DNA of 27,846 nucleotides from positions 1-27,846 of the forward strand of contig CAYWGC010000042.1 in the NCBI GenBank assembly GCA_964457755.1. The letters are read 5' to 3'. Shown here piece by piece: positions 7,769 through 15,951 of this stretch. The translations under genes and the position numbers were made by a program. Positions within the stretch are counted from its first letter, which is position 1; each line of letters begins with the position of its first letter. The DNA comes from Tharpella sp964457755. Lineage in GTDB: Bacteria > Desulfobacterota > Anaeroferrophillalia > Anaeroferrophillales > Tharpellaceae. The notes below the pieces were generated by a model. It was given only the letters and a program-made list of their open reading frames with translations, had not been told where the DNA came from and did not search any database.

Positions 7769-9193
7769 GTGATAAAGAAAATAGTGATTTGCACAATAAT
7801 TTTGCTGTTGATGATGGTGTCGGGCGCAGCCCTGGCAGCAGAGATCAAGATCAAGGGGGATTTTAATAATCGTTTTACGATCTACACTAATCACAATGAT
7901 TGGCTGGATGGTGAAAAAGGGGTTCTCAGAGACGGTAACTCCTCAGAAAGCTGGGGCGAGGCCAAATATCGACTCTGGTTTAATGCGTCCAGTAATGACG
8001 GTAAAGTCAAAGGGGTTTGGGCTTTTGAGGTCGGCTCTTTGGAGTATGGGAAATCTGGTACTCTGGGGGCCGGTGTGGGAGGCAGCTATTCCGGTGATGG
8101 CGTCAATACCGAGACGCGCTGGCTCTACACTGACTTTCAGTTGCCCTGGCTGGTAAATAAAGCCAGAGTTCGGATGGGGTTGCAGCCTTTTACCGTAAAC
8201 TCCTTTCTCTGGCAGGAGACGATTATGGGGGTAACCTCAGATTTCGCGGTCGGTGTGGTTGATGTTAAGTTGGCCTGGTTGCGACCCTACCGGGATGAAA
8301 CCAAAGATCCCGATGATGATGTTGAAGATCTGGATGCTTTTTACGGAAGGCTGAATTTTAAGCCGACAAAAGATGTCAGCGTTGGGATTTTCGGGGTTTA
8401 CATGAATGGCGATTCCGACAACCACGATCCAGCCGCTTACGCGACGATTACTTCACAGAATTATGAGGTGAAGAAATTAAAAAATAACTATGATCTCAGT
8501 CTTTTAACCATTGGTAGTGATGGTAAGGCTGATTTCGGAGCGATTTTTTTAAATTGGGATCTGATGTATCAGACGGGTAGCATCGATGGAGCCAATTTTA
8601 AAGATTCCTACAATGGTTGGGACTACAATCAGGGGGTAGTCAATGAGGATTTCGATGTCAGTGCCTGGCTGGCTCACGTTGATATTGGTTATCGGCTTGA
8701 TAATCTGAAATTTACCTACACTTTCTGGTACGCCTCCGGCGATGATGACGGCGGCGACAGCGATTTTGACGCTTTCATGGCGGTTGATATTGACCGTAAG
8801 GATAATATCTGTATATTTAAGGCCATGTACGCGGAAGATGACTATTTCACGGAAAAAGATTATCTGCTCGATAAAGGTTTTATCATGAATAAGCTGGCCT
8901 TTGATTATAAAGCCAGCAAAAAACTTTGTCTTGGAACTTCACTTATGTATATGTTGACGGCCGAAGACATTGAATATATAGACGATGATGGCAAACCGAG
9001 AAAAGATGACGAGGTCGGATTTGAGATCGATGCCTATCTAAAATACAAGCTTTATGAGAATCTTGAGTTTGCGATCAATGCCGGTTACCTTTTTGGCGGT
9101 GACGCGATGGACTTCTGGGAAGAGGGCCAGCGTGACGGCAGCAGTGATGAAGACATTTTTATAAGTTCCTGTCGGGTACGCTATAAGTTCTGA
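7769..9193 (+). CDS. Outer-membrane beta-barrel porin-like protein of the oxyanion uptake locus
   Basis: This 474-residue secreted protein has a clear signal peptide (MIKKIV, a hydrophobic core, cleavage after ALA near residue 23). The rest is alternating, aromatic-rich beta strands such as AKYRLWFNASS, RWLYTDFQLPW and KFTYTFWYASG, ending in RVRYKF. A C-terminal Phe with alternating aromatics is the signal read by the BAM assembly machinery. Loops are very acidic (DPDDDVEDLD, DDDGGDSDFD, YIDDDGKPRKDDE). It resembles alginate/OprP-style or general deltaproteobacterial porins, but I do not recognise a named family. It is the first gene of the operon preceding the WtpABC-like transporter (48 nt gap), suggesting that it admits the same substrate. 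Acidic loops are unexpected for an oxyanion pore. The start is GTG with AAGAGGAG six bases upstream. Confidence 0.75.
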   Translation: MIKKIVICTIILLLMMVSGAALAAEIKIKGDFNNRFTIYTNHNDWLDGEKGVLRDGNSSESWGEAKYRLWFNASSNDGKVKGVWAFEVGSLEYGKSGTLGAGVGGSYSGDGVNTETRWLYTDFQLPWLVNKARVRMGLQPFTVNSFLWQETIMGVTSDFAVGVVDVKLAWLRPYRDETKDPDDDVEDLDAFYGRLNFKPTKDVSVGIFGVYMNGDSDNHDPAAYATITSQNYEVKKLKNNYDLSLLTIGSDGKADFGAIFLNWDLMYQTGSIDGANFKDSYNGWDYNQGVVNEDFDVSAWLAHVDIGYRLDNLKFTYTFWYASGDDDGGDSDFDAFMAVDIDRKDNICIFKAMYAEDDYFTEKDYLLDKGFIMNKLAFDYKASKKLCLGTSLMYMLTAEDIEYIDDDGKPRKDDEVGFEIDAYLKYKLYENLEFAINAGYLFGGDAMDFWEEGQRDGSSDEDIFISSCRVRYKF

Positions 9194-9241
9194 TGGCGTT
9201 ATTAAAATGGAGCTTGATATCAGTATAAAAGGAGATATGAA

Positions 9242-10228
9242 TTGAAAAATAAAAAAGCTCATATTGTAAATATAGTTTTATCTTTGCTGCTGCTGGCGTT
9301 TTTTTTGGGTGCCAGCCCAGTTACTGCTAAATCCCGATCTCAGGTTATAATCTTTCATGCCGGCAGTCTCTCGGTACCTTTGGCGGCCATGGAGAAGGCT
9401 TTTGAAGCAGCCCATCCAGATATTGATATCCTGCGCGAGAGTGGCGGCAGTCGTAAATGTGCCCGCAAGATAAGCGATCTCCATAAGCCTTGTGATATCA
9501 TGGCTTCAGCTGATTTTTCGGTAATCGACCGCATGTTGATTCCGGAATATGCCACCTGGAATATCCGTTTTGCGACTAATCAGATGGTCCTCTGCTATAC
9601 TGATAGCAGTGCTTTTGCGAAAGATATCGGGCCGCAAAATTGGACCGATATCTTAGGACGTAAGGGTGTGTTCTGGGGGCACTCAGACCCCAATCTTGAC
9701 CCTTGCGGTTATCGCGCGTTGATGGTGCTGCAGTTGGCGGAAAAAGAGTTTGCCGATGTCGGGCTCTATGAGCGCCTGCTGGCCAACCGGCCGCTGGCCA
9801 ATATTCGGCCGAAAGCGGTAGAATTGATTGCCATGCTCGAGAATGGCGGGATGGATTATGCCTGGGAGTATCGTTCGGTTGCGGTTCAGCACAGGTTGAA
9901 GTTTTTAACTCTACCGGAGAAAATCAATCTCAGCAGCTACGCCTTAGATCCTTTTTATCAGCAGGCAAAGGTCGAGGTAAGTGGTAAAAAACCGGGGGAA
10001 AAGATGACGCTTTCCGGCAAATCGATTACTTACGGTTTGACCCTGCTCGATAAGGCCCCAAACCGGCATTCGGCAATATTGTTTATCAATTATATGCTTG
10101 ATCCAGAGGGCGGTATGAAAATTTTAGCCGAGATGGGTCAGCCGCCGATTATTCCGGCCCGGGTCAGTTCGACTAAAGATCTGGTGGCAATGCCGCCGAT
10201 TCTGCAAACAAAAGTAGTGGCAGATTAA
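9242..10228 (+). CDS. wtpA: Tungstate/molybdate ABC transporter substrate-binding protein (WtpA/ModA type)
   Basis: This 328-residue periplasmic protein has a signal peptide (basic KNKK, hydrophobic core, cleavage after VTA near residue 29). The oxyanion-binding motif HAGSLS (39-44) opens the mature protein, as in ModA/WtpA. It then has NLDPCGYRA with D153 and DYAWEYRSVAVQH with E209. In archaeal WtpA/ModA an Asp and a Glu at these two motifs add ligands to make octahedral Mo/W coordination, so this belongs to that class rather than to the tetrahedral E. coli ModA class. Metal preference (W or Mo) is not decided by sequence. The start is a TTG at 9242, with AAAAGGAG 7 nt upstream. The ATG at 9237 is in another frame and meets a stop after two codons. 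It is co-transcribed with the porin and permease. Confidence 0.88.
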   Translation: MKNKKAHIVNIVLSLLLLAFFLGASPVTAKSRSQVIIFHAGSLSVPLAAMEKAFEAAHPDIDILRESGGSRKCARKISDLHKPCDIMASADFSVIDRMLIPEYATWNIRFATNQMVLCYTDSSAFAKDIGPQNWTDILGRKGVFWGHSDPNLDPCGYRALMVLQLAEKEFADVGLYERLLANRPLANIRPKAVELIAMLENGGMDYAWEYRSVAVQHRLKFLTLPEKINLSSYALDPFYQQAKVEVSGKKPGEKMTLSGKSITYGLTLLDKAPNRHSAILFINYMLDPEGGMKILAEMGQPPIIPARVSSTKDLVAMPPILQTKVVAD

Positions 10229-10237
10229 CTTAATATT

Positions 10238-11035
10238 ATGCGTAAAGAATCTTTTCTCTGGCTCACTTTAGGGAGCAGCTTTATCGTTCTGCTCTTTATT
10301 ACGGTGCCCCTGCTGCGGATGATCACGGCGCCGAGTCTGGCCTCGTTGTGGGAGACGATCCGCGACCCTGATGTCTATCGCTCAATCTGGCTCAGTCTCT
10401 ACACCGGTGTCAGTGCTGCCGCGATCTGTTTTGTTTTCGGCACGCCGTTGGCCTATCTTTTAGCCCGCAGCCAGTTTCGCGGCAAAAAGATTGTTGAAGC
10501 GATTGTTGATCTGCCGATTGTCATTCCCCATCCGGTCGTCGGTATCGCTCTGCTCGGTCTGGTCGGTAAAAACTTCTGGCTCGGCCGCCTGATGTCAGAG
10601 TTGGGCTTAAGGATTATTGGTAGTCCGGCAGGTATTATCATGGTCATGACCTTTGTCGGGCTGCCCTTCTATCTGCAGGCCGCAAAAGAGGGTTTTGCCT
10701 CGGTTTCACCGCGTTTGGAATATGTCTCCCGCAGTCTTGGGGCCTCGATGTGGGCGACTTTTTTCGGGGTTACTTTTCCCCTGGCCTGGCGTTATATCTT
10801 AAGCGGAATCATCATGTGCTGTGCCCGGGCAATCAGTGAGTTCGGGGCGGTCGTAATTATAGCTTATCATCCAATGATTGCACCGGTCTTGATGTTTGAA
10901 CGTTTTCAATCGTTCGGTCTGCGCTATTCGCAGCCGGTTGCGGTCTGGCTCATTGTCGTCTGTCTGCTCCTTTTTGTGTCGCTTAGAATGGTCGCTAGCG
11001 GGTCGCGAAAAACTGAAAACGGGAGTCGGATATGA
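10238..11035 (+). CDS. wtpB: Tungstate/molybdate ABC transporter permease (WtpB/ModB type)
   Basis: This 265-residue integral inner-membrane protein is of the binding-protein-dependent transport family. TM1 is at about 7-27, followed by spans near 48-72, 84-105, 127-147, 180-205 and 230-252. The cytoplasmic coupling loop that docks on the ATPase is seen as PRLEYVSRSLGASMWATFF (about 155-173), matching the EAA-loop pattern with its conserved Gly. Segments DLPIVIPHPVVGIALLG and ISEFGAVVIIAYHP are typical for the ModB/WtpB/CysT group. It begins 9 nt after the wtpA stop with no clear ribosome site, and its stop overlaps the next start by ATGA, so translation along the operon is probably coupled. 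A homodimer would form the channel. Confidence 0.88.
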   Translation: MRKESFLWLTLGSSFIVLLFITVPLLRMITAPSLASLWETIRDPDVYRSIWLSLYTGVSAAAICFVFGTPLAYLLARSQFRGKKIVEAIVDLPIVIPHPVVGIALLGLVGKNFWLGRLMSELGLRIIGSPAGIIMVMTFVGLPFYLQAAKEGFASVSPRLEYVSRSLGASMWATFFGVTFPLAWRYILSGIIMCCARAISEFGAVVIIAYHPMIAPVLMFERFQSFGLRYSQPVAVWLIVVCLLLFVSLRMVASGSRKTENGSRI

Positions 11036-12066
11036 GTATCAGGATTGAAAATCTGGCGGTCGATCTCGGTTCATTTCATTTGCAAAATATCAATTTGAAT
11101 CTGGCGGCGGGTGACTTTTTTGCCCTGATGGGCCCCACCGGGGCCGGTAAGAGTGTGCTTCTAGAGGCGCTGGTTGGGCTTGTACCGCTGGCCAGTGGTG
11201 AGATTTTCATCGGGGATCGTAAAATCACTAATCTGGCTCCGGAAGAGCGCGGCATCAGTATTGTTTATCAGGATTACGCTCTTTTCCCGCATTTGACGGT
11301 TCTCGGTAATATCCGTTACGGTCTCCGTTTTAAGGCTCGTAAGCAGAGTGCGGCGGCGGTCGATGAACTGGTCTCGATTTTAGGTCTGGGGCATCTTCTC
11401 AAACGCTATCCGGCGAATTTGAGCGGCGGTGAGCAGCAGCGCGTCGCTCTGGCTCGGGCTCTGGCTGTGAATCCTGATATTCTTCTGCTCGATGAGCCGC
11501 TATCCGCTCTCGATCCCAATTTTCGTCAGGATCTGCGTCTTCATCTGAAGTCCCTGCATGAGCTCAGTGGGGCGACTTTTCTGATGGTGACTCACGATTT
11601 CTCCGAAGCTCTTTCGCTGGCCCGGCATGCTGGGGTTATGCATGCCGGAGTTATTGAACAGGTGGGTACGGTTGAGGATATTTTCCGGCGGCCGACCTCA
11701 ACGATGGTGGCCGATTTTGTTGGTATGAAAAATCTTTTTGCAGTTGAATTTTCCGGGGCGCGGGCTCGGGTAGATGGATTTGAGATCAAGCTGGGCAGAG
11801 AGGCCGGCGCCCTGAATCGTCACATCGCCATCCGTCCGGAAGATCTTATTTTGAGTCAGCAACCGCTAACTTCGAGTATGCAGAACTCTTTTGCCGGTAT
11901 AGTGGTGGAGGTCAGGGGACACGGTTTTTTTTATGAGATTGATCTGGCCGTTGAAAAACTGATCTTTACTTCGGTGGTCACCAGTAACTCCTTTGTTGAT
12001 CTTAAGGTTGTTCCAGGTGACACTCTCTATCTCTCTTTCAAAGCGACGGCGGTTCATATTCTTTAA
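11032..12066 (+). CDS. wtpC: Tungstate/molybdate ABC transporter ATP-binding protein (WtpC/ModC type)
   Basis: This 344-residue ATPase energises the WtpB channel. Visible motifs are Walker A GPTGAGKS (34-41), the Q-loop VYQDYALFPHLTV (Q80), signature NLSGGEQQRVALARAL (129-144), Walker B ILLLDEPLSALD (150-161) and the switch His in MVTHDF (H188). The ATPase core ends near 230. The remaining C-terminal part (about 235-344) carries IAIRPEDLILS and fits the TOBE/MOP-like regulatory domain of ModC/WtpC/PotA-type ATPases. In some ModC proteins this domain binds oxyanion and inhibits transport when cells are replete; this is possible here but not proven. The start overlaps the wtpB stop (ATGA). It is the last gene of the operon, followed by a strong terminator. 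Confidence 0.9.
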   Translation: MSIRIENLAVDLGSFHLQNINLNLAAGDFFALMGPTGAGKSVLLEALVGLVPLASGEIFIGDRKITNLAPEERGISIVYQDYALFPHLTVLGNIRYGLRFKARKQSAAAVDELVSILGLGHLLKRYPANLSGGEQQRVALARALAVNPDILLLDEPLSALDPNFRQDLRLHLKSLHELSGATFLMVTHDFSEALSLARHAGVMHAGVIEQVGTVEDIFRRPTSTMVADFVGMKNLFAVEFSGARARVDGFEIKLGREAGALNRHIAIRPEDLILSQQPLTSSMQNSFAGIVVEVRGHGFFYEIDLAVEKLIFTSVVTSNSFVDLKVVPGDTLYLSFKATAVHIL

Positions 12067-12107
12067 GTGTCTTGAAAAGTTAGAATTTTAAAAAGCAAAG
12101 TAGCGAT

Positions 12108-12153
12108 AAAAAAGGGACGCTGGCCAGGTATAGAGGCTTACGTCCCTTTTTTT
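12108..12153. terminator. Bidirectional rho-independent terminator after the wtpABC operon
   Basis: AAAAAAGGGACG (12108-12119) pairs with CGTCCCTTTTTT (12141-12152). The 21-nt loop contains the self-complementary CTGGCCAG. A-run and T-run flanks make it usable from both sides: the ABC operon from the left and the secreted Ig-like protein gene from the right. Confidence 0.88.
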
Positions 12154-12186
12154 ATGAGTGCTTTCAGCTTTTGCTTACAACTGTTT

Positions 12187-13605
12187 TCAGGGAGAGGGCA
12201 AAGGTACCGCTGTGACCCCGGCATAGTTGCTGCCCCCGCTTTTCTGGTTTGTGTAGAGGGCAAAAGCCGCGATGCCGTTTCCTTGGAGTGAGATTAATTT
12301 TATTTTTCCTGAAGACAAAGGTAAGGAGGCGGAAAAAATTGTCTCCATCTCATATACCGCACTTCCTAGAGGGGGCAAAGATTGGGTTGCGTAGGAGATG
12401 CTTCCGGTTCCCGCTTGCGGCATATACTCTATCTTGAGTTGAACCGGCATATTGTCCGGGTTGCAGACCATAATCGTTGTATTCCAGAGATTGTCCTGGG
12501 CGACATGAGGGATTACCAATTTTCTCGAAAGTTCGGAAACAAAGGGAATATCTGCCATCAGAGTCGAGCCCATGAAACAGAGGCCGCTTAATTGGTTGTA
12601 GGAGATGATTTTGACCCAGCCGGTTGCGGTTTCACCATCGGCCAGAGTCCCGACGAATTGTCCATCAGCCGGGATTAAATGGGGAGGATCTGAAGAGAGC
12701 AGCGAGCCATCACTGTTGTAAAGCATGATTGATATAGATGCCGCATCCAGCTCATTGTTGTTGGCGATCCCGACGCCTGACCAGAAGTTATTACCGGATT
12801 TAAAATAGGGGATATAGTAGCTGTAGTCGCTGTCCGGGAGGGTGCTGACAGAGAAGGTTATAGTGGTTTCCGCTAAGGGGTTGCCGGCCTGGTCGGCAAA
12901 AGGGATGTGGGGATTATTAGCCGGGTTCAGGGTGAAAACATAGTCGCCGGCTGCTAGTGGATTAACACTGTTTCGAACAATGACCAGACTTTTGGAATCC
13001 ATGGCGGCAGAATAGGTGTTCAGGTTACCCCAGGAGTTATTTGAGATCGTCCAAGAGTTGAAGGTGTCAATGTCGGTGAAATTCATGGTTTCGCTGAAGG
13101 TTATAATCAGACGGTCGGTATTGGGATCGATGTTGACAGCGCTATCACCCGGGGTGCTGCCGGTTATCTGGGGGGCAGTGTTATCGGGGTTTAGATCATT
13201 GCTGCCGTCGGCGGTAACCGTAAAATGGATTGTAGTTTCGGGCAGTGCCGTTCTGGTCGCGGCAGATTTGAAGTCGGGATGGCCGGCAGGGTTTAATTTG
13301 AACCAGTAACTGCCCAGTGGTATGGGGGAGTTAATATTGCTGCGGTAGTAGCGAAAGGTTTTCATGTCAGCCGACCATTCACTGCTGCCGCCGTCGAGAA
13401 AGGTGCTGGAGTAGCGCCAGTAGCCGGAGCCGGTCATGGACTCATTAAAAGTAAATTCAATGCAGAGCGTCCAAGGATCTGCGGTCAGATCCCCGTCAGC
13501 CGGGATGCTGCTGATAACCTGCGGCTGGTCGGCGGCCACAGCAAAATTAAAAGTTATTAAAATCAGGGTACTCAGTAACATTATGACTAATGTTCTTATT
13601 TTCAT
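12187..13605 (-). CDS. Secreted protein with two Big_5 (SbsA Ig-like) domains and a conserved C-terminal module
   Basis: With the start at 13605 the product is 472 residues. A typical signal peptide (MKIRTLVIMLL..., ending AVAA) is preceded by GGGGAGG; a frame-open upstream GTG/ATG extension would add 17 residues and lacks a ribosome site. Two Ig-like repeats follow. The first (about 27-130) opens PQVISSIPADGDLTADP and the second (about 144-250) PQITGSTPGDSAVNIDPNTD. Both carry the pattern IEFTFNESM / ITFSETMNF expected of Big_5. The third part (about 258-472) starts YSYYIPYFKSGNNFWSGVGIANNN and ends with two beta-rich sections (LVIPHVAQDNLWNTTIMVCN...). It resembles C-terminal modules of other deltaproteobacterial surface proteins, but I know no function. 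It is probably a cell-surface or extracellular binding protein, with no catalytic motif and no anchor seen. Confidence 0.72.
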   Translation of the reverse strand: MKIRTLVIMLLSTLILITFNFAVAADQPQVISSIPADGDLTADPWTLCIEFTFNESMTGSGYWRYSSTFLDGGSSEWSADMKTFRYYRSNINSPIPLGSYWFKLNPAGHPDFKSAATRTALPETTIHFTVTADGSNDLNPDNTAPQITGSTPGDSAVNIDPNTDRLIITFSETMNFTDIDTFNSWTISNNSWGNLNTYSAAMDSKSLVIVRNSVNPLAAGDYVFTLNPANNPHIPFADQAGNPLAETTITFSVSTLPDSDYSYYIPYFKSGNNFWSGVGIANNNELDAASISIMLYNSDGSLLSSDPPHLIPADGQFVGTLADGETATGWVKIISYNQLSGLCFMGSTLMADIPFVSELSRKLVIPHVAQDNLWNTTIMVCNPDNMPVQLKIEYMPQAGTGSISYATQSLPPLGSAVYEMETIFSASLPLSSGKIKLISLQGNGIAAFALYTNQKSGGSNYAGVTAVPLPSP

Positions 13606-13755
13606 GGAGGCCTCCCCTAAGTATTTTTTACCGATGTGTATGCAGTCAAGAAACAATTTGATATTAATACTTGAGAAAAATTATTTGTCAATGTATTTAA
13701 AGATAGCTTGTTGTGCTATTGAGTTACTTTTAATTGAAAAAAGGTTCCCAGAAAT

Positions 13756-14580
13756 ATGCGAAAAATTTTTGATTTTCACCTCCATGTCGGACATTATTAT
13801 GAATGGTCGCCAGAGGCTCGGCGCCTCTGGATGGAGACCGGCCCCTACACGGAAAAGATTTATGCCGAGGATGGTTGCCTTGATATTGATGCTTTTCATC
13901 AGGTTCTTTCAGCTGAGGGGGTAGTTGGCGGGGTTTTGTTGCCGGAATACGCCCTGCATACGTCCGGGGTGATGCCGGTTGAAAGAGCCATTGCCGTCAG
14001 TCAGCGCTACCCGCAGTATATTCCTTTTGGGGCCTTAAACCTGGAAATTCATCTTGATCCGGTGGCCGAATTTGAGCGCCAACTGGGACTTGGCGTCAAG
14101 GGCTTGAAGATCCATGGGGTTCACTGTCAGCATCGGGTTAATGACCAGCGCCTCTATCCGGCATATGAGATCTGTCAGGATCGTAATCTGCCTTTGATGC
14201 TGCATGCCGGAACTTCGGTTTTTCCCGGTACCCGGATGCGCCATGCCGATCCTTACGATTATGATGATGTGGCGGTCGATTTTCCTGCACTTAACCTTAT
14301 TCTCTGTCACGGCGGTCGCAACTTCTGGTATCCGCAGGCCGAGTTTATGGTGATGCGCCATGAAAATGTCTATATCGATCTTTCCGGCCTGCCGCCCCAG
14401 AACTTGCTGAATTACTATCCCAAAATGGGAAAAATCCACCATAAATATATTTTTGGCACTGATTTTCCCGGGGTTCCGGGGGTTGCCGCTAATGCCGAGC
14501 GGATTGCGAATCTGGGGTTGTCGCAAGAGGCCCTTGAGGATATTTTTTTTAATAATGCCAAGCGGCTTTTGAACTTCTAG
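13756..14580 (+). CDS. Amidohydrolase-family metal-dependent hydrolase (amidohydro_2)
   Basis: This 274-residue cytoplasmic TIM-barrel protein carries the metal ligands of the amidohydrolase_2/ACMSD group: HLH at H8-H10 in FDFHLHVG, KGLKIHG (about 115-121), LMLHAGT (about 152-158), LILCHGG (about 177-183) and GTDFPG near the C-terminus with the conserved Asp. The substrate is unknown; relatives hydrolyse or decarboxylate small carboxylated or ring compounds. It starts at an ATG with only a weak purine-rich site (AAAAAAGG) upstream and leads a two-gene unit: the caspase-like lipoprotein begins 15 nt after its stop. It is divergent from the Ig-like protein across 150 nt. Its pairing with a caspase-fold lipoprotein has no obvious metabolic reason. 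Confidence 0.82.
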   Translation: MRKIFDFHLHVGHYYEWSPEARRLWMETGPYTEKIYAEDGCLDIDAFHQVLSAEGVVGGVLLPEYALHTSGVMPVERAIAVSQRYPQYIPFGALNLEIHLDPVAEFERQLGLGVKGLKIHGVHCQHRVNDQRLYPAYEICQDRNLPLMLHAGTSVFPGTRMRHADPYDYDDVAVDFPALNLILCHGGRNFWYPQAEFMVMRHENVYIDLSGLPPQNLLNYYPKMGKIHHKYIFGTDFPGVPGVAANAERIANLGLSQEALEDIFFNNAKRLLNF

Positions 14581-14595
14581 AGAGGGGAGATGAAA

Positions 14596-15933
14596 ATGAA
14601 AAGAGCACGCAGGTGGTCTTTCTGGGTAGTCTTGATTCTTTTGCTGTCCGGAATTGGAATTTTATCTTCCTGTGGTGATGATACTCAGGGAGAATCCCGT
14701 GATCAGCTTAAGCGTGAGTCGGGCCAGAACGGCCAAAGTCGCAGTCTGCGGGGGATTCAGGCGGTCAGTAAAAATGCCTCGGCGTCTCAGCAACGGCGTC
14801 TGGCAGTGGTTATCGGTAACAGTGAATATGAAAAATCACGGCTGAAGAACCCGGTTAATGATGCTAAAGCTATGGCTCGCTTGCTCAAACGTCTCGATTT
14901 TGAGGTCTATCTGGTTGAAAATGGGGGCCGACGGGAGCTGGTTACGACACTCAACAATTTTGGCCGTAAACTGCGCCAGGCCGATGTCGGGCTTTTCTAC
15001 TATGCCGGGCATGGTATTCAGGTTAAGGGGCATAACTATCTGATCCCGGTGGATGCGATGTTGGAGTCGGAAGCTGATGTTGAGTTTGAGGCCCTCGACC
15101 TGGGTCGGGTTTTAAGCAAGATGGATGATTCCCGTTGTCCTCTAAATATCGTGGTTCTTGATGCCTGTCGTGACAACCCCTTTGCCCGGAGTTTTCGCAG
15201 TGTTTCCAAAGGTCTGGCGTTAGTCGATGCGCCTCGGGGTACCCTTTTAGCTTTTGCCACAGCTCCGGGTTCAGTGGCGGCCGATGGCGAGGGTAGTAAC
15301 GGGGTCTACACCAAACATCTCTTGGCCAATATTGAACGAGACGACTTGAGTATTGAGGAGGTTTTCAAGCAGGTTCGCATCGGTGTCGTCGATGATACTG
15401 ATGGTCGTCAGACCCCTTGGGAATCCTCATCTTTAATGGGTAGTTTCCATTTTCAGCCCGATGCTGACAGGCAAAACCGAGTCTCTTTTCCGGCGTCGTC
15501 TTCAGCCCCGGCTCCGCTTCCAAGCCTGTCAGAGTCTACAGGGAAAGTATCACCGGAGCCAGTTGCAGTGGCACATGTGGTGAAACCTTCAATTCCGGCA
15601 GTCAAGAAACCGGCGTACTCTTCTGAGATCAAAAAATATATCAGGATGTTGCAATCTTCGAGCACAAAAGATCAGCGTTATGCCGCGAAAAAAATCATTC
15701 GTTCCCATTCATCCAACCGGGTGTTACTTGATGTGGTCAACCGGGAGCTTTTAAAAGGCTATCAGCAAAAGAGCAGGGATCGGCATCATGTTGATGTGAT
15801 GGCCTGGTTCTGTAAAGTTTTGGGTGCTTCCAAGCAGTCGCGCTATGCCTCCACTCTAAGTAAAGTGGCAGACTCTGACGCAAATCGTAAACTGAAGAAA
15901 TATGCTGCCAAAAATCTCAGGCTTCTTCAATAA
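14596..15933 (+). CDS. Caspase-fold (peptidase C14) lipoprotein with HEAT-like C-terminus
   Basis: Signal peptide and lipobox LSSC (acylated Cys at 26, then GDD) indicate an outer-membrane-type lipoprotein. The caspase domain spans about 68-260: RLAVVIGNSEY (first strand), LKNPVNDAKAMARLL, catalytic His in FYYAGHG (H139), catalytic Cys in VVLDACRDNPF (C191), then GTLLAFATAPG. Both catalytic residues are present, so it may be an active Arg/Lys-type peptidase (metacaspase/orthocaspase group). A Pro/Ser-rich linker (about 275-325) leads to a helical C-terminal domain (about 335-445) with two HEAT-like helix pairs that resemble protein-binding repeats. The ATG at 14596 is preferred over 14590 because GGGGAG then sits at proper distance. 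It follows the amidohydrolase gene and is convergent with a DUF4384 protein. Confidence 0.82.
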   Translation: MKRARRWSFWVVLILLLSGIGILSSCGDDTQGESRDQLKRESGQNGQSRSLRGIQAVSKNASASQQRRLAVVIGNSEYEKSRLKNPVNDAKAMARLLKRLDFEVYLVENGGRRELVTTLNNFGRKLRQADVGLFYYAGHGIQVKGHNYLIPVDAMLESEADVEFEALDLGRVLSKMDDSRCPLNIVVLDACRDNPFARSFRSVSKGLALVDAPRGTLLAFATAPGSVAADGEGSNGVYTKHLLANIERDDLSIEEVFKQVRIGVVDDTDGRQTPWESSSLMGSFHFQPDADRQNRVSFPASSSAPAPLPSLSESTGKVSPEPVAVAHVVKPSIPAVKKPAYSSEIKKYIRMLQSSSTKDQRYAAKKIIRSHSSNRVLLDVVNRELLKGYQQKSRDRHHVDVMAWFCKVLGASKQSRYASTLSKVADSDANRKLKKYAAKNLRLLQ

Positions 15934-15951
15934 ATCACTATTGTAGTTTTT

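Noticed and set aside
13436..13924. Plus-strand 162-codon ORF spanning the Ig-like and amidohydrolase genes
   Set aside because: It runs antisense to one gene and out of frame with the other, with no domain; both neighbours have clear motifs.
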